Positions 27,432 through 35,461 of a DNA stretch of 64,000 nt are shown here, one piece after another. The stretch is from QGON01 sp963691905 (lineage in GTDB: Bacteria > Pseudomonadota > Gammaproteobacteria > Chromatiales > Chromatiaceae). The stretch lies in contig OY829893.1 in the NCBI GenBank assembly GCA_963691905.1, forward strand, positions 992,001-1,056,000, given 5' to 3'. The notes below the pieces were generated by a model, which saw only the letters and a list, made by a program, of their open reading frames with translations, did no database searches and was not told the DNA's origin. The position numbers and the translations under genes were made by a program. The first letter of the stretch is position 1. The number at the start of each line of letters is the position of its first letter.

Positions 27432-27866
27432 TCAATTGCAGACATAGGTGCCGTTAGTTTGATCACGGTTGCAGGTGATGGCGGCGGCGGCATCATTCGT
27501 ATCGGTTACGGTCAGGCTGTAGCCAGTGGCGATTGTGCCGGGGGCTGCGGGTGCTGCCACCACATAGTTATAGTTGCCGCCGTCGCCATCGGGCCGCCAG
27601 CCCAGGTTGTTTGCATCATCCAGTGTTCTTGTCCCGGCTGCGTCGGCATCCCACTGGCCGGCAACATAGCCGTTGTTATCGAGGAAGAAGTCCTCCAGCG
27701 CCAGTCGCAGGGGTTCAGTGTTCATACGTGCGGTGCCGATGCGGGCTTCTGCCACATAACCCTGATAGGCGGGGAAAGCAAACGCGGAGATGATGGCGAT
27801 GATCGCCACGGTGATCATCAGTTCCACCAGGGTAAAACCACGGCTGTTGGAGATTTGGAGTTTCAT
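27432..27866 (-). CDS. Type IV pilin, second copy, with C-terminal cysteine pair
   Basis: The 144-residue prepilin has leader MKLQISNSRG, then F-T-L-V-E-L-M-I at the cleavage and methylation site and a hydrophobic spine. It keeps the two cysteines that form the D-loop disulfide (TCNRDQTNGTYVCN at the C terminus). The frame is open to an upstream ATG at 27902, but GGGGC six to seven bases before the ATG at 27866 and the short leader support the later start. It lies downstream of the other pilin behind a strong terminator, upstream of pilB. It could be a PilE-like major or minor pilin. Confidence 0.92.
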   Translation of the reverse strand: MKLQISNSRGFTLVELMITVAIIAIISAFAFPAYQGYVAEARIGTARMNTEPLRLALEDFFLDNNGYVAGQWDADAAGTRTLDDANNLGWRPDGDGGNYNYVVAAPAAPGTIATGYSLTVTDTNDAAAAITCNRDQTNGTYVCN

Positions 27867-27929
27867 GATTTCTGCCCCATGTTTACATCGAACGAGCCAC
27901 ACCCAATTTATGGTTTAAGGCTGCTGGAA

Positions 27930-27974
27930 GAAAAAACGAAAAAAGGAGGAAGCGGTCATGATGCCGCTTCCTCC
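27930..27974 (-). terminator. Strong terminator between the two pilin genes
   Basis: On the minus strand, an 11-bp perfect stem GGAGGAAGCGG / CCGCTTCCTCC (27974-27964 with 27955-27945) and an 8-base loop, followed by two T runs. It would end most transcripts of the first pilin, which fits high expression of that gene. Confidence 0.88.
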
Positions 27975-28012
27975 CTCGCTGTGATTGCTTGCCCAGGTGT
28001 CAGGTCAAGCCA

Positions 28013-28492
28013 TTAGCTGCCGCCGCCTCGGACTGGGTTGTAGACGATCGCACTGTCAGTATCGATAGTTGCTGTTTCGACAGCCAAACCTTCACCATTG
28101 TCATTCTCGTAGGCTGCGCGAGCAAGGATGATAGGGTCGTTGGGCGTGCCAGTACCTGCAACACCAACTTGACCTCCAGCCGTGCCTGCGGCTGCAGCTA
28201 AGAATGCTTGGTTGCCATCGGGTGCCGTACCGCCATTGGCGTTGAGGGCGGTGACCCACTCGGCTGCTGTGTCAGTAGCGAAGGCGCTGCCACGAGCGAC
28301 CACCGCTTGACGCCGGGACATCTCTGAGCGGACAAAGTTGATACCTTCCTCGTAAGCGGTGTTGACGCGGGTAACGTTCGCTTCAACGATATAACCGTTA
28401 TAGGCCGGAATCGCAATGGCGGCCAGGATGGCGATGATCGCGACCACGATCATCAGCTCGATTAAGGTAAAACCTGATTGGTGTTTCTTCAT
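28013..28492 (-). CDS. pilA: Type IV pilin PilA (probable major pilin)
   Basis: The 159-residue prepilin has a six-residue leader MKKHQSG followed by FTLIELMIVVAIIAILAAIA, the canonical class IVa N terminus with Glu5. The globular part is rich in Ala, Gly and Asn and has no cysteine at all, so the usual D-loop disulfide is missing. A sigma-54 promoter with an upstream palindrome lies in front, matching PilR/PilS control by the genes 0.5 kb upstream. The strong terminator downstream is in keeping with a highly expressed major pilin. Confidence 0.93.
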   Translation of the reverse strand: MKKHQSGFTLIELMIVVAIIAILAAIAIPAYNGYIVEANVTRVNTAYEEGINFVRSEMSRRQAVVARGSAFATDTAAEWVTALNANGGTAPDGNQAFLAAAAGTAGGQVGVAGTGTPNDPIILARAAYENDNGEGLAVETATIDTDSAIVYNPVRGGGS

Positions 28493-28588
28493 TAGTCTCG
28501 TGCCTCATGTGCTTGGTTGGTGTCCGTTGTATCGGTCACTGCGTGTAAAACTTGAATTCGACAATATCGAATTGGTTGCCCTGATATC

Positions 28589-28603
28589 GCAGGCTTTGTG
28601 CCA
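28589..28603 (-). promoter_or_regulatory. Sigma-54 promoter of pilA
   Basis: On the minus strand: TGGCAC, AAAGC, CTGC (28603-28589), with GG and GC ten bases apart as required for -24/-12. About 97 bases before the pilA ATG. PilR, encoded nearby, is the expected activator. Confidence 0.75.
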
Positions 28604-28752
28604 TATCCTGCGGAACTGCAGCGCATTTCAGCGGCGAGTGGACTAACAAATTGAAAAATAACTGTTATTTAGATGATTTATTATCTGATTTTTGCGTCGG
28701 AAAGAATTAAATTGCCAGCAATATCTGTGCCGTCCTGTACCCTGAGTGTCAG

Positions 28753-28775
28753 AATGTGACAATTTTTGTCACATT
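28753..28775. promoter_or_regulatory. Palindrome upstream of the pilA promoter, possible activator site
   Basis: AATGTGACA and TGTCACATT, perfect 9-bp arms around ATTTT, flanked by two GTGTC words (28746-28750 and 28778-28782). It lies about 160 bases upstream of the -24 element, a usual enhancer distance for a sigma-54 activator. PilR sites contain TGTC-type words, so PilR binding is plausible but not shown. Confidence 0.45.
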
Positions 28776-28835
28776 GGGTGTCGATGAAGTGAGTGGCGGT
28801 AATCAGTCTCGGGAATTAACTGATTGAAATAACGA

Positions 28836-28866
28836 GTAGGCCGGTTCATGCGTAGCGGAACCGGCA
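28836..28866. repeat. Palindromic repeat family B, copy 3 (single unit)
   Basis: GCCGGTTC and GGAACCGGC pair around ATGCGTAGC, in the gap between pilR and pilA. Confidence 0.75.
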
Positions 28867-28906
28867 ATTCCCCAATCAATCCCCAACTTCTCCAGCCGCT
28901 AGAACA

Positions 28907-28991
28907 GTAGGTCGTGTTAGCGTAGTGTAACACGACAATAATAGCGCATATTGTTGGGTTACGGCCAAAAAGACGGCCTAACCCAACCTAC
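28907..28991. repeat. Palindromic repeat family C (single copy)
   Basis: An 85-base unit bounded by GTAGG and CCTAC with two internal hairpins: TCGTGTTA with TGTAACACGA (about 28911-28935) and TTGGGTTACGGCC with GGCCTAACCCAA (about 28953-28987). Together with the family B copy just before it, it fills the gap downstream of pilR. Confidence 0.7.
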
Positions 28992-29038
28992 CCAAGCTGT
29001 TGATTATTAGCGCCATTTTGATCCCTTACATCCGGGCA

Positions 29039-30379
29039 TTAATCAATGCCAAGTTTCTCCAGCCGGTAGCGCAGGGAACGCAGGCTCATGCCGAGTCTCT
29101 TTGCTGCGGCGGTGCGATTCCAGTGTGTCTCTTCCAGCGCCTTTATAATTGCCTGGCGTTCGATATCACCGAGCATATCGCCCAGGGGTTGATCGGATTT
29201 GGCATTGCTGTGATCCAGCGGTGTTTCCGGCAGCAGCAGGTCATTCGCCGCCAGTGTGTTGTTTTCGCACAGGGTGGTGGCCCGCTCCAGAATGTTCTCC
29301 AGTTCCCGCACATTGCCGGGGAATGGGTAGGCCTTGAGCCTGTCGAGGGCGCTGTCGAGTAGTTTGGGCTTTAGGCCTTTGCCGCCGAGTCGTTCGAGGA
29401 TCTTATCCGCCAGCAGCGGGATATCTCCCGAGCGTTCGCGTAGTGGTGGGATGGTCAGTTCGATGACATTGATACGGTAGAAGAGATCCTGGCGGAATTC
29501 GCCTTGCTTCACCCGTTCGGCCAGATCCTTGTGGGTGGCGCTGATGATACGGATATCCACCGGGATCTCCCGGTGTCCACCAACGGGGCGTACCCGTTTC
29601 TCCTGTATGGCGCGCAATAGTTTGACCTGCATTGAAAGCGGCAGGTCGGCCACTTCATCGAGAAAGAGGGTGCCACCGTCAGCGATCTGAAACAGTCCCT
29701 CATGATCGGTTGTGGCGCCGGTGAAACTCCCTTTGACGTGGCCGAACAGTTCGCTCTCCATCAGTTCGCGGGGAATGGCGCCGCAGTTGACGGCCACGAA
29801 ATCCTGCACTGACCTCGGTCCTTGGGCGTGGATCTGGCGGGCTGCCAGCTCCTTGCCGGTTCCCGACTCCCCGCTGATGTAGACAGGCGCCTGACTGCGG
29901 GCCAGTTTGGCGATCAAATGGCGGATGCGATCCATTACTTCAGATGTGCCCAGCAGGGGGCTGGCTGAGGTGACCTTGCCGGTACGCTCTTTCGCTGGTA
30001 CAGGATCGGGCCGCTTTAGGTTGAGTGCCTTCTCCACCAGTTTGCGCAGTACCTCCAGATCCACCGGCTTGGAGACAAAATCGAAGGCTCCCGACTTGAG
30101 GGCCTCCACCGCTGATTCCATATTGCCGTGGGCGGTGATCATGGCAACGGGAGTCTGCGGATAGGTTTCATTGATATGTCGGACCAGCTCAATGCCGTTC
30201 CCGTCCGGCAGCCGCATGTCGCTAAGGCAGAGGTCGAAGGTGTTTTGCGTCAGCAGTTCGCGAGCGTCTCCCAGGGTGAGGGCGGAGCGGGTATCTATGC
30301 CCATGCGCATCAGGGTGATCTCCAGCAGTTCGCAGATGTCGGGTTCGTCATCCACTATCAGCGCCAATGGTTGAGTCAT
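29039..30379 (-). CDS. pilR: Sigma-54-dependent response regulator PilR
   Basis: The 446-residue NtrC-type regulator has a receiver domain (phospho-Asp54 in LSDMRLPDG), an AAA+ domain with GESGTGKE (Walker A) and the sigma-54 contact loop as GSFTGA (Ser for the usual Ala), and a C-terminal Fis-type helix-turn-helix (RTAAAKRLGMSLRSLRYRLE). It activates sigma-54 promoters, expected here at pilA. The start overlaps the pilS stop by 4 bases (ATGA), so the pair is translationally coupled. Confidence 0.94.
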   Translation of the reverse strand: MTQPLALIVDDEPDICELLEITLMRMGIDTRSALTLGDARELLTQNTFDLCLSDMRLPDGNGIELVRHINETYPQTPVAMITAHGNMESAVEALKSGAFDFVSKPVDLEVLRKLVEKALNLKRPDPVPAKERTGKVTSASPLLGTSEVMDRIRHLIAKLARSQAPVYISGESGTGKELAARQIHAQGPRSVQDFVAVNCGAIPRELMESELFGHVKGSFTGATTDHEGLFQIADGGTLFLDEVADLPLSMQVKLLRAIQEKRVRPVGGHREIPVDIRIISATHKDLAERVKQGEFRQDLFYRINVIELTIPPLRERSGDIPLLADKILERLGGKGLKPKLLDSALDRLKAYPFPGNVRELENILERATTLCENNTLAANDLLLPETPLDHSNAKSDQPLGDMLGDIERQAIIKALEETHWNRTAAAKRLGMSLRSLRYRLEKLGID

Positions 30380-32022
30380 GCCTGGGTGACCTCTTCGACC
30401 GAGTTGTCGAATATAAGACGGAAGCAGCTGCCCCCGGTGGGGCCTGGAATATACTCCAGACGAATCTGGTTGTTTTCGCTCAACTCCCTTGCGATGTAAA
30501 GTCCCAGCCCGGTGCCGCTGTTATGGGTGGTGTAGAAGGGTTCGAATATCTGCTTCGCCACATCCGGGGGAATGCCCGGACCGTTGTCGATGATATCCAC
30601 AAAGGGAGTATCCAGTTCCGGTACCCGCCCCCCGACGATGGTGACCTTCAGGTCAACGCGCTCTTGCGAGTGCTGCAGGGCATTATTGCAGAGGTTGGTA
30701 ACAATCTGTCGCAGCTGCTCCGGGTCGGCCTGGATCTGGGTCTCTTGCGGCTCTATCTGCAGACTGAATATATCACTGCCGAACCCCTGATTTCTGACCA
30801 GTTCCGCTATGATCTCCTCGAACCAGCTGTGCAGATTGAATTTGGCCCACTCTCCAGGTTTGTGCCGGGAGAGTTGCAGAACGTTTTCGATCACCTGGTT
30901 GACCCGCCCGGAGTTGACCTTGATGATCTCGATCAGGCGCTGGTCGGCTTTATCCAGATTGGGTGACTCGCTGAATAGCTGATTGGCGTGGCTGATGGCC
31001 CCGAGGGGATTGCGGATTTCATGGGCAATGCTGGCGGTGAGCCGGCCCAGGGAAGCGAGTTTGAGATGCTGCGCCTCCAGCAGAACCCGGGATGTGTCCT
31101 CCAGGAACACCAGAACGCCACCCAGATTGCCTCTGCCGAGTGCATTGAAACGGGGTCTCAGCTCCTTCCCCCTTGGAATGGCGCGAAACGGAGGGCAGTC
31201 GCAACGGCGGGTGCGTTTCCACTCCACCAGCATCTCAGCCAGTTCAAGGGAAGCGGCTCCCAGGCGGTTGCCGGGTTGGGCATCGGGCATGCCGAGCAGC
31301 CGCCAGGCCGGTTCGTTCATCAGCAGAATCTTTCCCTGGTCGTCGATGACCAATACACCGGTTTGCATATGCTGGATGACATAGTCGTTGAGACGGGCCA
31401 TATTTTCCAGATCGTGGGCGCGATGGTGGGCCAGTTCTTCACTCTCTCTGGCGCGTTTGGAGAGAACATGGGTGAGCAGCGCCAGGGCGAAGAAGACCGC
31501 GCCGAGGAATCCGGCTTGGGTAAAAAGGGCGGGAAAACTGCCGGTGAGTTCGGCATAGATCTGTTCCGCTATCACCAGCAGCGATGCAAGAGAGGCAAAC
31601 AGCAGCGCGGCCCGGCCCCCTGTCATCACGGCGCCGCCGGTTATGGAGATGGCGATCAGCATGCCCAGTCCACTCTCCAGTCCGCCGCTGGCGTGCATTA
31701 GCAGGGTGATCGCCAGGATATCGATGAAGATCATCATGTGGGCCTGCTGCTCCACCTCAGGAGAGCGCCAGTACCAGAAGATGCCGCTGGCCAGCACCAG
31801 GCCCAGATAGATGGTGGCGACAAAAGCGAACAATTCCGGTGCGAACTGTCCCAGGAAGCCGGGACCTGTGCCAGTAAAAAAGAAGAATGGCAGGGAGAGC
31901 GAGAGGGTCAGCCGGTAGAGCAGGAACAGGCGCAGGGCATTCCAGGTCTGGAGGTTTTTTGCGTCTGCGTCGACGGGATCGGGTTGCAGTGTATCGAGCA
32001 GAGACTCAAACCATCCTTGCAT
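30376..32022 (-). CDS. pilS: Membrane sensor histidine kinase PilS
   Basis: The 548-residue protein has about six N-terminal membrane segments (residues ~30-185), a PAS domain (LNDYVIQHMQTGVLVIDDQG), HisKA with SIAHEIRNPLGAIS, and HATPase with NNALQHSQ, DNGPGIP and GTGLGLYIA. In Pseudomonas PilS monitors pilin in the membrane and controls PilR. The frame is open upstream to 32145, but the ATG at 32022 (MQGWFESLLDTLQ) gives the family N terminus, with AGGAG about ten bases before it. Confidence 0.94.
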   Translation of the reverse strand: MQGWFESLLDTLQPDPVDADAKNLQTWNALRLFLLYRLTLSLSLPFFFFTGTGPGFLGQFAPELFAFVATIYLGLVLASGIFWYWRSPEVEQQAHMMIFIDILAITLLMHASGGLESGLGMLIAISITGGAVMTGGRAALLFASLASLLVIAEQIYAELTGSFPALFTQAGFLGAVFFALALLTHVLSKRARESEELAHHRAHDLENMARLNDYVIQHMQTGVLVIDDQGKILLMNEPAWRLLGMPDAQPGNRLGAASLELAEMLVEWKRTRRCDCPPFRAIPRGKELRPRFNALGRGNLGGVLVFLEDTSRVLLEAQHLKLASLGRLTASIAHEIRNPLGAISHANQLFSESPNLDKADQRLIEIIKVNSGRVNQVIENVLQLSRHKPGEWAKFNLHSWFEEIIAELVRNQGFGSDIFSLQIEPQETQIQADPEQLRQIVTNLCNNALQHSQERVDLKVTIVGGRVPELDTPFVDIIDNGPGIPPDVAKQIFEPFYTTHNSGTGLGLYIARELSENNQIRLEYIPGPTGGSCFRLIFDNSVEEVTQA

Positions 32023-32039
32023 GAGACATGTTCTCCTGA

Positions 32040-32273
32040 CTAACCCTGTTTCCGGGCTGCATCCCGGTGTTCGGCGTTGCAGAAGTGGTCTTCCCCGTCC
32101 CTGATGGCCTCCTCTTTCGGCAGATGTAACCCGCAGTATTTGCACTGCACACTGTTGACTGCTTTTTGCGAGGATGTGTGTTTGGGTTTTGTCAGGCGCT
32201 GGCGCAGCAGATGGCGGACAATCAGGTAGCCGACCCAGATTGCAGCAGCCAGAAAAAGGTAACGAAATCCCAT
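32040..32273 (-). CDS. PP0621-type small membrane protein with cysteine knuckle
   Basis: The 77-residue protein has one N-terminal membrane helix (FLAAAIWVGYLIVRHLL) and a C-terminal metal-binding-like segment CKYCGLHLPKEEA ... FCNAEHRD, with three cysteines and a histidine. Small proteins like this commonly sit just upstream of pilS in Pseudomonas and relatives, as here (17 bp from the pilS start). Function unknown; a link to PilS/PilR is from context only. Confidence 0.8.
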   Translation of the reverse strand: MGFRYLFLAAAIWVGYLIVRHLLRQRLTKPKHTSSQKAVNSVQCKYCGLHLPKEEAIRDGEDHFCNAEHRDAARKQG

Positions 32274-32346
32274 TGAGTCATTTAGTCCGCGAGTGGTTTT
32301 TGGAATAATACCATCAATCTAATGGTTTGAACTGATCGAGGATCTT

Positions 32347-33948
32347 GTGAATCTGCGTATTCTGATTGCCCAGCACAATCTGCTGGTGGGGGATATCGAG
32401 GGCAATGCCCAACGTGTCATCGATGTGGCGCTAAAGGCCCGTGAACAGGCGGATGTGATTGTCTTTCCAGAGTTGACCTTGACCGGTTACCCGCCGGAAG
32501 ACCTGCTGCTGCGGGCGGATTTTATCGACCGGGTGGAGATTGCGGTTGAACGGATTCGCAGAGAGGTCAGCGGTATCTGCCTGGTGGTGGGTTATCCAAA
32601 ACGCGCTGACGGCGCCCTCTATAACATGGCGGGGGTAGTGCGCGATGGGAAAATGGTTGTGGAATATCGCAAGCAACAGCTGCCAAACTACAGTGTGTTT
32701 GATGAGAAGCGCTATTTTGCCTCGGGCAGTGAGAGCGGACTCTTCAGCGTCAATGGCATCAAGATCGGCCTTACGGTCTGTGAGGATATCTGGGAGCCGG
32801 CTCCCATTGCCCGAGCCTGTGAAGCGGGTGCGCAACTGATGCTGAACCTGAATGCCTCGCCCTACCATACCGGAAAGGCACCGGAGCGGGAGGCGTTGAT
32901 ACAGCAGCGGGCACGGGAAAACGCGGTCCCGATCATCTATGCGAATCTGGTAGGAGGGCAGGATGAACTGGTTTTCGACGGTGGCTCCTTTGTGGTGGAC
33001 GCAGAGGGGAATCTGACGCAGCGGTTGCCCTTTTTTGAGGAGGCGGAGGTTCTCAGTGAGTGGCGTATCGGTACTCACCCCGAGCCGCTGGCGGCTGATG
33101 TGTCTGTTATTCCAGAGGAAGCTGAGGCGGTCTACCGGGCGTTGGTGCTGGGCACCCGTGACTATGTTTTGAAGAACGGATTCAATGGCGCCATTCTCGG
33201 GCTTTCCGGCGGAATCGATTCCGCGCTCACCCTGGCGGTGGCGGTCGACGCACTGGGGAGTGATCGGGTTGAGGTGGTGATGATGCCCTCCCGCTATACT
33301 GCGCAGATGAGCAATGAGGATGCGGTTGAGGAGGCAGAGGTTCTGGGAGTCGAGCATCGATCCATTCCCATTGCGCCAGCCTTCAACGCCTTTGTCGACA
33401 TGCTCTCCGAAACCTTCTCGGACTGTTCGGCAGATGTGACTGAAGAGAACATTCAGGCGCGTTGCCGCGGTATTATTCTGATGGCGATCAGCAACAAGAA
33501 AGGGCGCATTTTGCTCACCACCGGCAACAAGAGCGAAATGGCGGTGGGTTACGCCACGCTTTATGGTGATATGGCGGGTGGGTACGCCCCGATCAAGGAT
33601 GTACCCAAGACGCTGGTCTACCGGCTTTGCGAATATCGCAACACGCTCTCCCGGGTGATACCCCAAAGGGTGATAGACCGGCCGCCATCCGCTGAGTTGG
33701 CGCCTGATCAGAAAGACAGCGACTCACTGCCGTCCTACGATGTGCTGGATTCGATCCTGGAGCGCTATGTGGAGCAGGATCAGAGTGCCGGGGAGATCAC
33801 TGCAGCCGGCTTTGATGCTGAGACCGTAGATCGTGTGGTAGGACTGGTAAACCGAAATGAATATAAGCGGCGCCAGGCTCCGCCAGGGGTTAAGATTACC
33901 CGCCGGGCGTTTGGCCGGGACCGGCGCTATCCACTGACCGGAAGTTGA
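32347..33948 (+). CDS. nadE: Glutamine-dependent NAD+ synthetase, GTG start
   Basis: The 533-residue protein fuses an N-terminal nitrilase-type amidase (Glu in FPELTLTGYPPEDLL, Lys in YRKQQLPNY, Cys in VCEDIWEP) to a C-terminal NAD synthetase domain (LSGGIDSALTLAV, TTGNKSEMAVGY). Glutamine is hydrolysed and the ammonia is channelled to deamido-NAD. The start is GTG at 32347 behind GAGG with a 5-nt spacer. It is divergent from the pilS group and followed by glnB. Confidence 0.97.
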   Translation: MNLRILIAQHNLLVGDIEGNAQRVIDVALKAREQADVIVFPELTLTGYPPEDLLLRADFIDRVEIAVERIRREVSGICLVVGYPKRADGALYNMAGVVRDGKMVVEYRKQQLPNYSVFDEKRYFASGSESGLFSVNGIKIGLTVCEDIWEPAPIARACEAGAQLMLNLNASPYHTGKAPEREALIQQRARENAVPIIYANLVGGQDELVFDGGSFVVDAEGNLTQRLPFFEEAEVLSEWRIGTHPEPLAADVSVIPEEAEAVYRALVLGTRDYVLKNGFNGAILGLSGGIDSALTLAVAVDALGSDRVEVVMMPSRYTAQMSNEDAVEEAEVLGVEHRSIPIAPAFNAFVDMLSETFSDCSADVTEENIQARCRGIILMAISNKKGRILLTTGNKSEMAVGYATLYGDMAGGYAPIKDVPKTLVYRLCEYRNTLSRVIPQRVIDRPPSAELAPDQKDSDSLPSYDVLDSILERYVEQDQSAGEITAAGFDAETVDRVVGLVNRNEYKRRQAPPGVKITRRAFGRDRRYPLTGS

Positions 33949-33988
33949 GAGGGTTAAGTGTATATCCAGTATCCGTCCCGGAAGCACA

Positions 33989-34058
33989 AGGGGTCGGAGT
34001 CAAACCGTGTGTGATAGTTGGAAAAAAGATATGGGTGGGCGGTTTGACTCCGACCCCT
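33989..34058. repeat. Palindromic repeat family D, copy 2
   Basis: Arms identical to copy 1 (33989-34007 and 34040-34058, AGGGGTCGGAGTCAAACCG and its inverse) around 32 bases of unrelated loop, between nadE and glnB. Confidence 0.85.
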
Positions 34059-34185
34059 CAACACCGCGCTTTTATCTGTTGCCAGATGGAGACTGGCTAC
34101 ATTCCAGGGGAAAAGTCGCTAAGATAGTGGTGTCTTGATGCTGCACACAGGCGGCGGACTACAGCTCAGAGGGAGCAGAAAAGAG

Positions 34186-34524
34186 ATGAAAAAAGTAGAA
34201 GCAATTATTAAACCCTTCAAGATGGAGGATGTCCGCGAGGCGCTTTCCAATGTTGGTATAACCGGCATGACAACCACAGAGGTCAAGGGCTTCGGGCGTC
34301 AGAAGGGACATACAGAGCTCTATCGTGGGGCGGAGTATGTGGTGGATTTTCTGCCCAAAGTGAAGATCGAGGTGGTAATTGCAGCGGATCAGCTGGCGGA
34401 GTGTATCGAGGCGATCACCAATGCAGCCCGTACCGGCAAGATCGGTGACGGCAAGATATTTGTCTCGCCAGTCGAGCGGGTAATCCGGATCCGTACCGGT
34501 GAAGAGGACGAAGCGGCGATCTGA
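34186..34524 (+). CDS. glnB: Nitrogen regulatory protein P-II
   Basis: The 112-residue protein is a standard PII trimer subunit: MKKVEAIIKPFK at the N terminus, T-loop with the uridylylation site Tyr51 (RGAEYVVDFLPK), B-loop TGKIGDGKIFVSPVE, and C-terminal RIRTGEEDEAAI. It senses 2-oxoglutarate, ATP/ADP and, through uridylylation, glutamine. The ATG at 34186 is chosen over an upstream one at 34135 because it gives the exact family N terminus. GlnB and GlnK cannot be separated by sequence alone; absence of amtB nearby favours glnB. Confidence 0.95.
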   Translation: MKKVEAIIKPFKMEDVREALSNVGITGMTTTEVKGFGRQKGHTELYRGAEYVVDFLPKVKIEVVIAADQLAECIEAITNAARTGKIGDGKIFVSPVERVIRIRTGEEDEAAI

Positions 34525-34542
34525 ATTTTGTCGTTTTCAACC

Positions 34543-34566
34543 GGAAGAGGCACGGGGGCCTCTTCC
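34543..34566. terminator. Bidirectional hairpin between glnB and bamD
   Basis: GGAAGAGGC / GCCTCTTCC (9 bp, 6-base loop) between convergent genes. There is no good T run on either side, so it is a weaker terminator candidate. Confidence 0.6.
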
Positions 34567-34575
34567 TGAGAGCGG

Positions 34576-35394
34576 TTAGTTTTTATCCAGTTCGAAGAAG
34601 TTCCAGATCGTCTCGGTCAGGCTTTCGTCGCCGTCCTGGCCGGGTATGTCAAAAGTACCCTTCTGTTGGTTGAGCGTCAGGACTCGTTTGGCGTCGTTGG
34701 CCAGACCCTCCATCTCCAGCCGGGTATAAGCCTCAACCATGATCTCCAGCGCCTCTTGAACCACAGTGCTGCGCTGGAAGTTGGCGACCACGCGGTTGGC
34801 CCGGTTGGCTGCGGCCAGATAGGCATCCCGTTTCATATAGTATCTGGCGACGTGTATCTGGTACTTGGCAAGGTTGTTGCGAAGATAGTACATGCGCTGA
34901 CGGGCGTCATCGGCGTACTTGCTGCCCGGGTAGAGCAACAGGAGCTGCTCGAAATCCTTGAATGACTCCAGCGCCGCTCCCGGATCCCGCTGTGATGGAT
35001 CGGACGGTATAAAACGGCTGGTGAAACTGTGGTCGCGAGTATAGTTTGTCAGACCTTTCAGGTAGTAGGCGTAATCCACGTAAGGGTTCTGGGGGTGCAG
35101 TTTGATAAACCGGTCGGCTGCTGCGGTAACGGAATCCGGCTCATTGTTTTTGTAATAGGCGTAGATGATGTCGAGCTGTGATTGAGTGGCGAAACGGCCA
35201 AACGGGAAGCGGGCTTCCAGCCCTTCGTAATATTTGATTGCCAGATCATAGTCCGAGTCCCTCATCGCCTCCTTGGCTTCAGAGTAGAACTGGCTCGCGC
35301 TCCAGTCCTTGGTCTGGTCGATCTGCTCGGGCAGCAGAGAGCATCCGGAAGTGAACAGGAAAGTAAGAATCCAGAGAAAACGAAAAGTATGCAT
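34576..35394 (-). CDS. bamD: Outer-membrane assembly lipoprotein BamD
   Basis: The 272-residue lipoprotein has a signal peptide with lipobox FTSGC (acylated Cys18) and tetratricopeptide-type repeats from about residue 30 (WSASQFYSEAKEAMRDSDYD; AIKYYEGLEARFPFG; FIKLHPQNPYVDYAYYLKG). BamD is the essential partner of BamA in inserting beta-barrels into the outer membrane. Divergent from rluD, a standard arrangement. Confidence 0.96.
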   Translation of the reverse strand: MHTFRFLWILTFLFTSGCSLLPEQIDQTKDWSASQFYSEAKEAMRDSDYDLAIKYYEGLEARFPFGRFATQSQLDIIYAYYKNNEPDSVTAAADRFIKLHPQNPYVDYAYYLKGLTNYTRDHSFTSRFIPSDPSQRDPGAALESFKDFEQLLLLYPGSKYADDARQRMYYLRNNLAKYQIHVARYYMKRDAYLAAANRANRVVANFQRSTVVQEALEIMVEAYTRLEMEGLANDAKRVLTLNQQKGTFDIPGQDGDESLTETIWNFFELDKN

Positions 35395-35461
35395 CTATCG
35401 GGAATCGGTAAATTGGGACATTTGAAATCCCGGCAGTATAGCGGAAAGCGTGGGGCAACGC

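Noticed and set aside
32431..33666. 411-residue minus-strand frame
   Set aside because: Antisense to nadE, which has all its motifs.
34543..34566. glnB-bamD hairpin as part of a repeat family
   Set aside because: Its arms match no other repeat in the window; a convergent-gene hairpin is the simpler reading.
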